Of a stretch of 64,000 nt of DNA, positions 22,777 to 35,200 are shown piece after piece. Under the pieces are notes generated by a model. It saw only the letters and a list, made by a program, of their open reading frames with translations, had not been told where the DNA came from and made no database searches. The DNA lies in contig JASAND010023828.1 in assembly GCA_030248195.1 (NCBI GenBank), positions 1-64,000 of the forward strand. Direction: 5' to 3'. This DNA comes from Trissonchulus latispiculum. Its lineage: Eukaryota; Nematoda; Enoplea; Enoplida; Ironidae. The translations under genes and the position numbers were made by a program. The first letter of the stretch is position 1. Each line of letters opens with the position of its first letter.

Positions 22777-23452
22777 CAAGAGTACATAATATAACAGTAA
22801 GAAACTCTTACAGTAGCATGTACAAATCATGCTAGGTATGCTCGGTGCGCTAAGTCGGGACCCCCCCCCCCCCCCGAAAGTCTCGGCGGGGGGCCCACTT
22901 AGCACTAATTACACGCTTTCATATAAGCGTGTGTCTGCTCACTGATTCGCCCATTAGCTTAAGGCTTACTGTATGTAATTTATAAGTAATTTTAATTAAT
23001 TAATTATAACTCTAATTAAGTTAATGCAATTAAAAAACTAATTCGACAACTGTAGCATTTTTTCTGCTCTTTCCAATGATATAAAAATTGTTGCATAATA
23101 CAAAAATTCTAAGGAATATAATCTGCAACAATTTTTATATCGTTGAAAAGAGCAGAAAAAATGCTACAAAGTTGTCGAATTAGTTTTTTAATTGCATTAA
23201 CTTAATTAAAGTCATAATTAATTAATTAAAATTACTTATAAATTACATACAGTAAGCCTTAAGCTAATGGGCGAATCAGCGAGCAGACACACGCTTATAT
23301 GAAAGCGTGTAATTAGTGCTAAGTGGGACCCCCCCCCCCGAGACTTTCGGGGGGGGGGGTCCCGACTTCGCGCACCGAGCATACCTAGCATGATTTGCAT
23401 GATTTGTACATGCTACTGTAAGAGTTTCTTACTCTTATATTATGTACTCTTG
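22777..23452. mobile_element. CAAGAG-family palindromic MITE, 7-bp TSD CTTGTAG
   Basis: A 676-bp near-perfect palindrome runs from CAAGAGTACATAAT to ATTATGTACTCTTG, with C- and G-runs near the ends. CTTGTAG flanks both sides (22770-22776, 23453-23459). It has no coding capacity; the centre lies near 23.09 kb. Confidence 0.9.
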
Positions 23453-23459
23453 CTTGTAG

Positions 23460-25244
23460 TTAAGATTAAGAAGCCATTTTATATCAAAATACAGCTTGTC
23501 ATTTTCTCCTTTTAATGTATGTATACCATGAAACTAATGTTGCTTTTCTAAAATATTTTTAAAAACTTTAGAAGAACTATAATTTTTTGCAGACTCAAGT
23601 AACTTTTTCGCGAGACATCGGTTATATCATTCGATATATCATCAAATAGCTGGGGACAATTTTTTATTTATTGTTAAATCGCTTTTCGTTAAAGAGAAAT
23701 AAGCTGAAATGTGTGCGTGCGTACCCTGTATTTTGCCTACTTTTTCCAAATTTGTCAAGCGATTACGTTAGCTGGAAAGCAGTAATAGAGGCAACTAAAA
23801 AACGTCCCTGGGTATATTTGTACAGAACACATCTGTTAAGTAGCAGCCCTCCAGCTTGCATGGTGAATGCTCCACAATCTTTGGAAAAAATTTATCGTGT
23901 TTTTGCAAAAACTACATTTTTAATGATAGCAGCCTACGGGATAGCTGTTGGAACTTGGAAGACGACCATGCGTCGGATAATTTGCCTCTATGAGACCTTC
24001 AGATGGACGCCCTTTGTTTGATTTTACGGCTTGCGTAGTTTAAGAAATAATTATTTGATTTCTGCAAAAATGACAAGTTTTCGACGCCAAAACTAGAAAG
24101 CCAGTTATATCTCACGATAGAAAAAAGCTAGAACGTTGCTTTAAAAAGCAAAAATATGAAGCTCAACGAGATCTTTCGAATGAATATAGTCATAACTGTA
24201 TAGCTGCTGCCAATCGTTCAGAAATTGGGAAAAACCGCCCTGACAGGAAATCTCGAATTTGTGAATCGGGATTGTGTGGAGGGTGTTAGATGTTAGAACG
24301 CTAAAATAACGTATTTCGGAAAGTTTCGTCAAATTTCATCTTGATTTACGCCGCCAACCAACAATACGTATATCGTTATGTGCCCAAAAGGAATCACCAC
24401 CTTAAAACAGAGGGGAAGACGAAAACGGCGGTATTGACAGAGAATTGGGACAATCCAGCCCTGCAATGTGTTTAGCTTCTGTATGCGAAGGGTGTTGGGT
24501 TGGGAGCAAATTAGTTATGTATAATGGTAAAACATCTGTGTTAACAAGCAAGAATTTTGTGCAAAATGAACCGGTGTTGACCATATTTACGGTAAATATA
24601 TAAACCTGCTGCGAGTATATAAATATTTTTATATCTGTATATTAGGGTTTCTCATTGGAAAGGGCGAGGCTTGCCGAAAACATTTAGGGGCACTTGCAAA
24701 ATTTGCGAGGGGGCATGCACCATAACGCAAACTAGGTGACTTTATGCGAAATTAATAAATAAAATGTGCAACAGTGTCAAAACTGCAACCAATTCTTAAA
24801 TTTTGAGGAAGTAAAATTTGATCAAGATCCATGTTTATTAAGCAGAAGCAGAAGACTTCTATTTCTTGAGCATCGAATTTTTCGATTTCTTTAACAAAAC
24901 TCCTTTAATAAGCATTTTCGGATTCTCTCTGCTTAGTTGGCCCTTTACATTCGCAATGCTAGCGATTTAACAATAAGATAAACTTAAGTGCTCCCTGCAA
25001 AACTGGTTAGTTAATTAAACTATCCATTTCCAGATCCTGTTTGTAACAGTAAATATACTTAGTACACAGTTTTTATACAAATTCATATGAGAAAGCGTGC
25101 AAGCATGTGCAAATCATACATAAAAACCGATTATAGTAGACCTGCTGCGCCGAGGCGCAGCAGGAAAAACAATTGTAACCAAGCATTAGCACAGGGTCTG
25201 CTGTGCTTGCACTTGCATTTGCAAATGCAGTTATGCATAAGCAT
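23460..25244. other. Gene-free stretch
   Basis: No recognisable exon, RNA or complete element. The 116-codon open frame at 23671-24021 (+) has no family resemblance, no clear start context and no splice signals that would make it convincing. Confidence 0.35.
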
Positions 25245-25252
25245 GTCGTTCC

Positions 25253-26161
25253 TAGTGTTGGGATTGGCCGAAAATTTCTATGGTTGGCTTGGCTTGGCTT
25301 GGCCGGAGTTTGAAGTTGGCCGGCCAATTGGCCGTTGGCCGTTGGCCGGTCAATGGCCAACGGCCAATGGCCAATGGCCAACTGGTTGGCCGTTGGCCGC
25401 TCGTTGGCCGTTGACTGTTTCTTGGCCGTAAGTTATTGGCCGTTCTTTAGCTATTTGTCAACGTTGGCGAGCTGGAATTTACTATTTTTATTCGTCTACC
25501 GTGCTTAATTCCTCGTCACCTTAATTAAACTTTATTTCAATAGTACAATTTACAATTAACAATATTTGTAAAATAGTTTTTCCAAACATTTAGCTCCAAC
25601 CCGCGATAACTCTGCTTTAAACTTTGCTGGAGGACAGCAATAAAGTGATGAGACGTTCACCGCCAGACAAATTTAAAAACTGCGTTGTTAGCACACTTAA
25701 AATTTGCATGCAATTAGCAAATTTAATTGTAAAATAACTCTAATAACGATAAAAATTGTCAACATCTAAGTGAAAATCTGTAGTACTGTATCTAATGTAA
25801 CGTTTATACAACAACATGCTTACGATACTATACAGCAAAGATAAGTTTTCAACACAGTTAACGCACAGGATCAGTAAATTTGAGCTTGGCCAGCACTCGG
25901 CCATTGGCCAGCCAACGGCCAACGGCCAGCCATTTGGCCGTTGGCCGATGGCCCGTGGCCGGCCAACGGCCATTGGCCGGCCATCGGCCAACGGCCAACG
26001 GCCAGCCAATTGGCCGTTGGGCATTGGCCGTTGGGCGGGCCAACGGCCAATGGCCGGCAAGCCAACTGGCCGACATTTTCTCGGCCAACGGCCAATGGCT
26101 TGGCCGGCCAATGGCCGGCCATTGGCCAGCCATTGGCCGCACCGGCCAATGCACAACACTA
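25253..26161. mobile_element. hAT-type MITE filled with GGCCAAYGGCC repeats, 8-bp TSD GTCGTTCC
   Basis: Termini TAGTGTTGGGATTGGCC and GGCCAATGCACAACACTA are inverted repeats, flanked by GTCGTTCC on both sides (25245-25252, 26162-26169). Two blocks (about 25,290-25,435 and 25,890-26,150) consist of GGCCAATGGCC/GGCCAACGGCC words in both orientations, which opens spurious reading frames on both strands. No transposase is present. Confidence 0.9.
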
Positions 26162-26169
26162 GTCGTTCC

Positions 26170-27139
26170 CTTGTAAGGCATAACTTCTGCTAGCGGCAAT
26201 TAGTGTTTAAGATCGGCCAGCTAAGTCAGGCCGACAATTTACCATCATAAAAAACTTGATCAGACTTCAAAGTGAGATTAAGAGTAAATAATTTTCCCAC
26301 TTTATTGATAAGCCGATAACTGTTTCATTGCTGTTTCCAGTTACATAAAATACAATTAGAAATTAGAGACCAGAACAAGTTTATGAATTACCAAATTTCT
26401 TCTTTTCTGGGGCTCGTTGCGTAAAAGTGAATATATAGTTGATCAGTGTAGTGTAGCAGTTTTCTAGAATAATCAAAGATATGAATACGAAAATAATTTA
26501 TAATGTCACTTGGAGGCGCTTTGAGCGTTCTAATGAAATAAAAAGTCTAAATCATACCTGGGCAGACTTTTTCTCGGACGGGGGGTGGAAATCCGGTGCG
26601 TTTTCCTCGAAATGGGTACCATATGTTTTGGTGCGTAATTTCAGACCACAAGCTTTTATTTGAAAAAGATAACACTGTGGATAGTCGATTGACTATATAT
26701 TTACTGCAAACTGTAATCATTCAATTATTTACCCACGGTTATGAAAACTAAATATTAAACTCACGAAGGAAACTACGGGGGGTCTGGGGGGCAGTGCCCC
26801 CCACAAGTTGAAGAATTTTTGCAGTTGAGACTACTCCCGGGTATTAATTTAGAGCATTTCCGAGACCAATTAGTGAGATAAAGCATGGGCAGTTGTTGTA
26901 ACATTATTCGCTTATTCGCTCATTATATTATTCGCTTATTCGCTCATTATAGTTGCTTATAGCGAATATGGTATATTTTTTCAATGGCTAAAACTGCAAG
27001 ACTAGCCTTCTGCTACATCTGCCTTTACTCTTATAAAATATTAGTTTTTCAGGTATCGTAGCAGTCATCAATAAGTAAGAATAAGACGGGCGGGGTTTGG
27101 AGGCGTAGCCTCAAGTACAGTACTGTTCGAAAGCATCTT
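26170..27139. other. Gene-free stretch with G-rich transposon scraps
   Basis: Short G/C-run words such as GGGGGGTCTGGGGGGCAG (near 26.78 kb) and GGCGGGGTTTGGAGGCGTAGCC (near 27.09 kb, 20+ bases) resemble the subterminal text of the hAT elements here, but no pair of termini could be matched. No gene is seen. Confidence 0.35.
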
Positions 27140-28250
27140 CCACCGATGCCAGCATCAGCATTACTGATGCCGGCATCAGCACCAGTGATGCTGACAAATA
27201 TAGCTAAATTTGGTGTATAAAATTTTGTTGCTTGCTCTTTCCAGTGAAGATTGGCTTACGCTATGTTTGAATGAAAGTAGCTTATTTGTTTTTGTAAAAA
27301 GTTAACATATTGCTTTTATGTATATACGTAGGACAGCACTGACTTAATGTAGACTTGCTTGCTGGAGTCTGTCTGGAATGGCCAACAGTTGAATAAAAAG
27401 TCATATGCTCTGAAATATTACAACTAGCATTACAGCAGAGCATTTAAAAAGAAGCTGTGCCCCAGACCCTTAGGCTCTGCCATATATTTAAACATTGACT
27501 ACTTTTATTCAAAAACAGTTAATACGAAACAGAGTGAATGTAACAAATCATTACTACATTGAACAACAAATTCCTTATTGTTTTCCATACCACATCGTTT
27601 AATGTCCGCAAATGGTTATAATATCAGTGTAAGAATTATAAGTTATAAGCTAATTGGTAAGAGAACTGTGAATTTCTGCCACTAGTTCAACAAGTACCAC
27701 TGTACGAATCATCTTGACAACCTCTTGTTTAAGGAGCTAGTGAACTTTACTTTATATGGTTTGTCTTCTGTATTAGATAGAAAATATTTCTTAATTATAA
27801 TTCATATAAACTCTGCAGATTATGTCATTGGTGGGTATCCGAAGCATTTGAAAAACCTATACTTTCTGTAGCTTCCTTAAATATATTAAGTTTTCTTTTA
27901 ATTAGACTTCTTGAATGGTATGAATGCAGCAGTCGACTATTACGTAGTCTTGCTATTACTTAACAAACACATAAACTTCTGTAGAAATGCTAGTTGTAAT
28001 ATTTCAGAGCATATGACTTTTTATTCAATTGTTGGCCATGCCAGACAGACTGCAGCAAGCAAGTCTACATTAAGTCAGTGCTGTCCTACGTATATACATA
28101 AAAGCACTATGTTAACTTTTTACAAAAACAAATAAGCTACTTTCATTCAAACACAGCGTAAGCCAATCTTTGCTGAAAAGAGCAAGCAACAAAATTTTAT
28201 ACTCAAAATCTAGCTATGTTTGTCGGCATCACTGGCATCACGGCATCGTG
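27140..28250. repeat. Foldback element with 250-bp inverted arms
   Basis: About 250 bases at 27.19-27.44 kb recur inverted at 27.98-28.22 kb. Shared words include GTCAGTGCTGTCCTACGTAT, AAGCAAGTCTACATTAAG and CATATGACTTTTTATTCAA. The outer ends carry GATGCCGGCATCAGC-like palindromic words. The centre is non-coding. No target duplication is evident. Confidence 0.85.
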
Positions 28251-28329
28251 GCGGCGTATTGTATGGGGACACGCCATAGCGGATGCTGATCCTGCTCTCC
28301 GGCGTTAAGTCAAGTAAGTCAAGTAAGTC

Positions 28330-29500
28330 ATCACGGCAAATTCGGTGCGTCGGCAAGTCAAATTCGGTGCGTCAGAGGGCGACTCCGGTGCGTTGGCAAG
28401 TCAAATTTGGTGCGTCAGTGAACGAATCCGGTGCGTCGGTAAGCAAAATTTGGTGCGTCGGCAAGCCAAATTCGGTGCTGCGTCAGAGAACGAATCCGGT
28501 GCGCCGGCAAGTCAAATTCGGTGCGTCAGAGAACGAATCCGGTGCGTCGGTAAGCAAAATTCGGTGCGTCGGCAAGCCAAATTCGGTGCGTCAGAGGCCG
28601 AATCCGGTGCGTCTGTAAGCCAAATTCGGTGCGTTGGCAAGTCAACTTCAGTGCGTCAGAGAACGAATCCTGTGCGTCGGTAAGCAAAATTCGGTGCGTT
28701 GGCAAGTCAAATTCGGTGCGTCAGAGAACGAATCCGGTGCGTCGGTAAGCGAAATTCGGCGCGTCGGCAAGTCAAATTCGGTGCGTCAGAGGCCGAATCC
28801 GGTTCGTCGGTAAGCCAAATTCGGTGCGTCGGCAAGTCAAATTCGGTGCGTCAGAGGCCGAATCCGGTGCGTCTGTAAGCCAAATTCGGTGCGTTGGCAA
28901 GTCAACTTCAGTGCGTCAGAGAACGAATCCTGTGCGTCGGTAAGCAAAATTTGGTGCGTTGGCAAGTCAAACGGTGCGTCAGAGAACGAGTCCGGTGCGT
29001 CGGTAAGCATAATTCGGCGCGTCGGCAAGTCAAATTCGGTGCGTCAGAGGCCGAATCCGGTGCGCCGGCAAGTCAAATTCGGTGCGTCAGAGAACGAATC
29101 CGGTGCGTCGGTAAGCAAAATTCGGCGCGTCGGCAAGTCAGATTCGGTGCGTCAGAGGCCGAATCCGGTGCGCCGGCAAGTCAAATTCGGTGCGTCAGAG
29201 AACGAATCCGGTGCGTCGGTAAGCAAAATTCGGTGCGTCGGCAAGTCAAATTCGGTGCGTCAGAGGCCGAATCCGGTGCGTCTGTAAGCCAAATTCGGTG
29301 CGTTGGCAAGTCAACTTCAGTGCGTCAGAGAACGAATCCTGTGCGCCGGTAAGCAAAATTCGGTGCGTTGGCAAGTCAAATTCGGTGCGTCAGAGAACGA
29401 ATCCGGTGCGTCGGTAAGCAAAATTCGGCGCGTCGGCAAGTCAAATTCGGTGCGTCAGAGGCCGAATCCGGTGCGTCGGTAAGCCGAATTCAGTGTATCA
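28330..29500. repeat. Minisatellite of 22-bp units in a 65-bp higher-order pattern
   Basis: More than 50 units begin GGTGCGT and alternate between types ending in GGCAAGTCAAATTC, CAGAGAACGAATCC or CAGAGGCCGAATCC, and GGTAAGCAAAATTC. Three successive units form a repeat of about 65 bp. Because 22 and 65 are not multiples of three, several frames stay open; these are not genes. Degenerate units trail to about 29.72 kb. Confidence 0.95.
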
Positions 29501-29852
29501 GTGTGTAGATAGGTCAAATCTGGTGCGTGCTTGCATGCCAATAAATTTGGTGCGTAGGCAAGTCAAAACTGTGTGGAGATTGAAGAATCTAATTTGTGGA
29601 AACAAATGCGTAAATAAGTCAAATTTGGTTTCCAGTCCAAATCTTTATCAAATGATATACGTATCATTTTGGTGCGTCAATTCTTCCAAGAAATCATATA
29701 GGTATCATTTCGGTGCGTATGTGAGACCTGGGGTGGCCACCCCCCGTCCACCCCCCCATTGCCCAGGTGTGGTCTAAATTAAATGACAACTTAAATTGAT
29801 GTCAGCGTAAAAAGTAACGAAATTACGATTGAGTTCAAGATTCTCCTTTGAC

Positions 29853-30526
29853 CAAGAGTGCATAATAGAATAAGAGTATGAAACTCTTACGCTACTATGT
29901 ACTAAACATGCTTGATATGCTCGGGTCGCTAACTCGGGACCCCCCCCCCCCGAAAGTTTCGGGGGGGTCCCACCCTACACTAATTACATGTTTTCATATA
30001 AGTGTGTGTCTGCTCGCTGATTCGCTAATACGCTTAGGCTTACGATAGGCATTTTATTAGTAATTTTTAATTAATTATAACTTTAATTAGGTTAATGTAA
30101 TAAAAAAACTAATTCGACAACTTTGTAGCATTTTTTCTGCTCTTTCCAATGATATAAAAATTGTTGCACAAAATAAAAATTCGTAGGAATGTAGTCTGCA
30201 ACAATTTTTATATCGTTGGAAAGAGCGGAAAAAATGCTACAAAGTTGTCGAATTAGTTTTTTAATTACATTAACCTAATTAAAGTTATAATTAATTAATT
30301 AAAAATTACTAATAAAATGCCTATCGTAAGCCTAAGCTAATTAGCGAATCAGCGAGCAGACACACACTTATCTGAAAGCATGTAATTTGTGTAGGGTGGG
30401 ACCCCCCCCGAAACTTTCGGGAGGGGGGTCCCGAGTTAGCGATCCGAGCATATCAAGCATGTTTTAGTATATAATAGCGTAAGAGTTTCATACTTTTATT
30501 CTATTACGTACTCTTGCTTTGTCTTG
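29853..30526. mobile_element. CAAGAG-family palindromic MITE, 7-bp TSD CTTTGAC
   Basis: A palindromic element from CAAGAGTGCATAAT to TTACGTACTCTTG, followed by a short CTTTGTCTTG duplication at its right end. CTTTGAC flanks both sides (29846-29852, 30527-30533). The arms match the 22,777 copy. Confidence 0.85.
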
Positions 30527-30539
30527 CTTTGACTGAATG

Positions 30540-31930
30540 AATCAGTGAGGATAAATTAAATACAACTACGATCTGGTACCAAAAACTCCAAAAATGGGTG
30601 AACTGTAGCAAAAGTTTTGGTCGAAAAACTGCTGCACTATGTAATCAACTAATCACTTTTATACAGCCGCCCTGCCCCCTGGTAATTAAATTGAAGTTGA
30701 TCAACTGAACTGCCGAAAATTATAAATTGGCACTCAACCACCTGTTACCGTTGGTTAAGGCAAATAATTTGACTGTTTTCTGCCATTTCTGCTTGGATGC
30801 AGGACTTGCAGAACGTTTATTCTTCGTAAAAGCTATCGAAATGTCGTCAGACTTTGAATCGTGAAAAAATCTTGAACCATAAAGCTGAAATCAAAATGTG
30901 CACTAACTCCACAGTGTCCTTACAAGCAAGTTGTACGTATTGGATTAGGCATCAGCATACGGTTTTCCCTATTAGATGATTAAAGACAGATGGTTGCAAC
31001 AAGGCACTTTTAATTTCCCAAAGTTTAGTAGTGTGCTCGTTCCGTGCCTTGCGCTAACAACTTCACAATTTATTGTCAAATTGTTTAATTTTTTAAAACA
31101 CATTTCCAAAATACACATTTTCACGTCACGAAATTTCTTGGCAACTGCCCAAAATGAACTACTAAAACAAATGATCGACATTAATTTCTATTTGAAACTT
31201 TTGTAACGTTTGGTGAAACAGCGGAGAGAATTCCGGTGTTTTTTGCCCATTTTTTAGCGGAAGAGCTTGCATGATTGCGCACATTTGAAAAATTTATTGA
31301 GCCCATTTAAAGGTAATTTATATTTCTGCAAAATTAGGACCACCCTTCATTTGCCTTTGGAAATTTCTGGTTAGGTCTAGTCTGCCTTAATCTTTCTTCT
31401 TTTGGCAAAAAATGCTGAAGGCGGAATTTTCATGTGACGGAATCCTGTCAACAAAAAACATGAGACTCGCCAGAGGCCGTGGGCGCTAATCAGGAACTCT
31501 CGTAGGCAGCAGTTTAGCCGGTTATTTCCAGATTAAACCGGTCTTATTGAGACGTCTAAAAAGCTTTTGCATCAGAATTTTTCATTTGAAAGCCATTCAG
31601 AAGCAGGCTGACTGATTTTTTCCAGTTTCCTGAAGGCAAGTTGACTTCTGAGCGAAGGGGGACACGTTTGGTAAAAGTTCGCTTTTTCGGTCATGCGCTG
31701 AATTGAAATTAATCATATCAATGGAATTTAAAAAATTCCAAACAAAATTTTATAAAATAAATATTTTGTGTGAACTAGTCACCCCTCCTTGTTTATAGGC
31801 CAGGCCCTCTCGTGATCTGTTTGCGTCACTTAGTCTAATGAATTCTCCTGGCAGTCTTTCAAAAACTGTCATCTAGAAGAAAATTGCATCAGCCGCTAAA
31901 ATGAATTATGGCTGAAAACTGGATTTTCTC
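30540..31930. other. Gene-free stretch
   Basis: Nothing recognisable. The two overlapping open frames near 30.97-31.2 kb lie opposite each other on the two strands and match no family. Confidence 0.35.
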
Positions 31931-31935
31931 GCCAC

Positions 31936-32184
31936 TATAAAAGGAGTAGGCGCAGCGCGTCTCCAATCAGTCTGTTAGAAAAGCAGCTCTGAAAAGCATT
32001 TTATCTCTCACTCTACTGAGTTCTATATCTTTAATACGTTATCCCTTGATAACTCTCTCTCTTGCTCTATCATCATGATGCTTTCAAACATCTACTCTTC
32101 CCTGGATAACGATGATGTTATTCACTGGCTGCAAATCTTGTGGCATGCCTTCCCTGGTTCTTCCAGCCACAGAAGACACTCAAG
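31936..32184 (+). promoter_or_regulatory. Candidate TATA promoter and short first exon of an unknown transcript
   Basis: CTATAAAAGG (31936-31945) is a near-consensus TATA box. About 130 bases downstream are two consecutive ATG codons (32075, 32078), opening 36 codons that end at a good donor (CAAG/GTATGT at 32185). This could be the 5' end of a host gene or an LTR-type promoter. No downstream exon with a known domain was found, so the product is unknown. Confidence 0.35.
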
Positions 32185-32299
32185 GTATGTTGCTCTTTCT
32201 GCGTTTTATTGATATGTGTCTTTTTGCTCTTTCAGTATTTTTATCTGGGGCCAGTTTTATAGAACTTTGTCGAGTCGTCGAGTCTAGTAAGCTAAGCTA

Positions 32300-34016
32300 A
32301 ACTGAAAACTGCCTAATTCCTAGGCTCAGATCCCGTAATGCGAGTTATGCTTAGAAAGATTTGCGAGTTGTCTAGTCATGTTATCTAGTAAAATTTGACT
32401 AGAAAGTTTTGAATGAAAAATGCAGCTCGACAAACTTTTAAATTTAAGTTAGATTGCTATGCGATATTTCTACATTGTTCTACAATTTCTACATTACAAC
32501 CACGAAAACTTATTATTTTGAAAACTAGCTGGAAATTACTTTCCAATCACTATATATTTAATCACTATTTAATTTTTAAATCCAAAAAAGCAGTAAATCA
32601 CTAGCAATTGGCTATTCGACGTCTCGCCGACTTGACAACTGATTTGAAATTGGCCCACCTCCTGCCTAATTGGCGGCTTCTGAGCTCATGAACTTTGGAG
32701 TAGCTTTCAATCCGAACGCTTGCAAAGCTGAAATTTGATTCATTGACGATGAACTATTTTGAAGACACAGCTTCTGTCTTGTATTTCTTCTTCAGTCGGT
32801 AAATTATGAAGGAATTTGATTACAGAACATACTAATAGAATTGTATACTTTTCGAAAAGTTCGCATGCGTAACAGGCAGGGTTAACCGGTAGTGACTATG
32901 TGTCTAGTGTGCACAGTTTACAATGAACATACTATTTGCATTAGCTTATTGTTGTTGTAATTTTGTTTTAGGCGATAGTTTTGGTGCTTCTGCTAGGCAA
33001 CACTGAACCTCAGAACGTCCGAAGATTCTCTTCTTCTTGTATCATATGTAGAAAATAATTCCATGGAATCTCATGTATACAACTTTCCTGTACATAGAAA
33101 GAATTCTGGTCACTGTGAACAATAAACCCCACATTGGCTGTGATATAACTTTCATTGTATTTATTTAATACTTTGTAAGGAACTCCAAATTCCAACTTAC
33201 AGAAATGAGATCTAAGTTTCTAATTTCTGACTTGTACTCTTATTCCGGAATGATAGGTACATTTGTTATGAAAACATCGAACCTTGAAGTGAAATTTGGA
33301 GTTCTCCTGTATTACTGTAGACAAAGATATTGTAAAAAATAACTTATGGTCGAATTCCATGACATTGTAAAAATCAAACATGTAAATAAATTATATTCCT
33401 AGTATTTTAATCTTAGATATGTAGGTACATATAAATATAAGGCTAGCTTTATAAAAAAGGTGATCATGAAGTTAGCAATGTTGTACAGAATTCAAATGTT
33501 TCTAGCATGCTTGGCTGCAGTTGTCAACGACGAGAAAGTTTCACAGTAAAAATATCCGTAGCCAAAATCAGAGTTTGCATTTGATTCGTCCATACATCCC
33601 AATCTAGTTACCGGCTAAGACCTGGAACAGCGTGAGCTGTTTGACTGACTACATTGACTGACTGTAGTACTGTAGTACTATTAGCTGACACCGAATAATT
33701 TTCCTTACACTTAATCAAGACGTTAACCAGTGTTGAAGATACAACTGACTGCTGTTGAACACATTTCGGTGGGGTGCCATCTCCCAACTGCAGACTGATA
33801 CTTCGTGGTTTTTAATAAACATATACATTTGACATGATCCTACAGTCGTTGCGTCGTACGGAATAAGTAAGACTACTGCGCCACAGAGACCTTAATTTCT
33901 TCCAACTAAAAAGTGTTAACTCATCATCTTGATTCAGAGCAGCGACTGAGTTTATAAGAGGAGGAAGCTGGTTCCTGCAAACAGGAAGAGACCTGGCGAT
34001 ACAATGGTGACAGACA
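32300..34016. other. Gene-free stretch
   Basis: No recognisable exon, RNA or delimited element. It may be intron of the candidate transcript starting near 31.97 kb, but there is no direct sign of this. Confidence 0.3.
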
Positions 34017-34441
34017 GGTTCACGCAGAATTGGTCGCGGGCCGCGGGTAGCCGCGGGTACCCGCGGGTGCCCGCGGGGCGGGGCGGGTATCACCAAATTT
34101 CAATACCCGCACTACCCGCGCGGGTATCTGTGCGGACCTAACCTAAAAATTTTAACTATTTTTGTCTAAAACTAAGTAAAATTTACTAGTTAATCAGAAC
34201 ATACTGCATTTGTATTTTCAATTTCCTAGTTTAGTTTTTGAAAGTTTCTAACGTCCGTAATAGTGGTTCAGTAGTACTTTGCTTAAAAAGCGGACCAGTC
34301 ATCTCGGCACGACCCTTATATACTTTCAGCGATTTCAAACCCGATAAAACTTAATGTTTGCGTGACTATATACTGTAAGATTTTCAGTCTTCTTAACCGA
34401 CACAGTTCCTGAGTCTACAAGGTTTAGAGACGTTTGCTTAA

Positions 34442-35190
34442 CACTTTCGCTGCGGCAAGGAAGTTATTGGGGTATCACTGCATGCGGCAACCATATAATC
34501 GTGTTTAAACAAAATATGGAGTTGTACGAATGCAAGCTAGATTCACCTGGAGTTACTGAATTACCTGTGACGTTTTTACCCTGAGTCCCACCGGTGGGAC
34601 TTACGCATGGGTCTGATGGCGGAGTCCCATGCGGAAGTCCCAACGGTGGGATTCAGAGTCAACAGGTCACAGGTCTACCATTCAACGTTGTGACGCACTC
34701 TCTTTTGGTATAAACGGGTGGATGTGGAAGTGCTTTTTGGCATCGAAATTGTGAACGCATTTATTGTCTATCGCAACCACGTTTTGCAAGCTGAAGCTGA
34801 AAGTTGGCGATTGGACAATGGATAATTAAGATTGCATTGCCTATCGAGGTCACATAGCCCTATGTGGCTTGACTTTATATTTTACAAATGTTTTATGTAT
34901 TCATTCTGCTGCTATAATAAATGTGTAGGTAGCTTTTAATTGGCTCGGACAGTTTATCAGCTGCAGATGCGTTTAGCTATTGGACATCTATAGGTAGGAA
35001 GAGCTAAATTATCTGATGTGAAATTTCAGTGCATAATCTACACACGGCAATAGCACTTGATAGCATTAATTCCGTGCGTTTTTCTACGAATCGTATACAA
35101 AAACATAGTTCAAAAGTCCCACCGGTGGGACTTCCGCATGGCTGAAACAGATGCTGAAGTCCCACCGGTGGGACTTCCGCAGTGAAAGTG
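34442..35190. mobile_element. TTAA-flanked MITE (piggyBac-like)
   Basis: Termini CACTTTCGCTGCGG and CCGCAGTGAAAGTG are inverted repeats directly bounded by TTAA on both sides (34438-34441, 35191-35194). TTAA duplication is typical of piggyBac, and also of Kolobok. Inside are copies of the palindrome AGTCCCACCGGTGGGACT. There is no coding capacity. Confidence 0.75.
34584..35175. repeat. Repeated 18-bp palindrome AGTCCCACCGGTGGGACT
   Basis: Perfect copies lie at 34584-34601, 35115-35132 and 35158-35175, and a diverged copy lies near 34,637. The last two are separated by 25 bases. All are followed by TACGCATG or TCCGCATG/CCGCAG text. Confidence 0.85.
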
Positions 35191-35200
35191 TTAATAAAAC

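Noticed and set aside
23671..24021. 116-codon open frame
   Set aside because: No family resemblance, no supporting signals, and composition like the surrounding non-coding DNA.
25087..26199. Several overlapping long open frames on both strands
   Set aside because: All are translations of GGCCAAYGGCC repeats inside a MITE.
28283..29352. Repetitive Ser/Arg/Gly frames of 111-152 codons
   Set aside because: Minisatellite with unit lengths not divisible by three; no start, signal or family resemblance.
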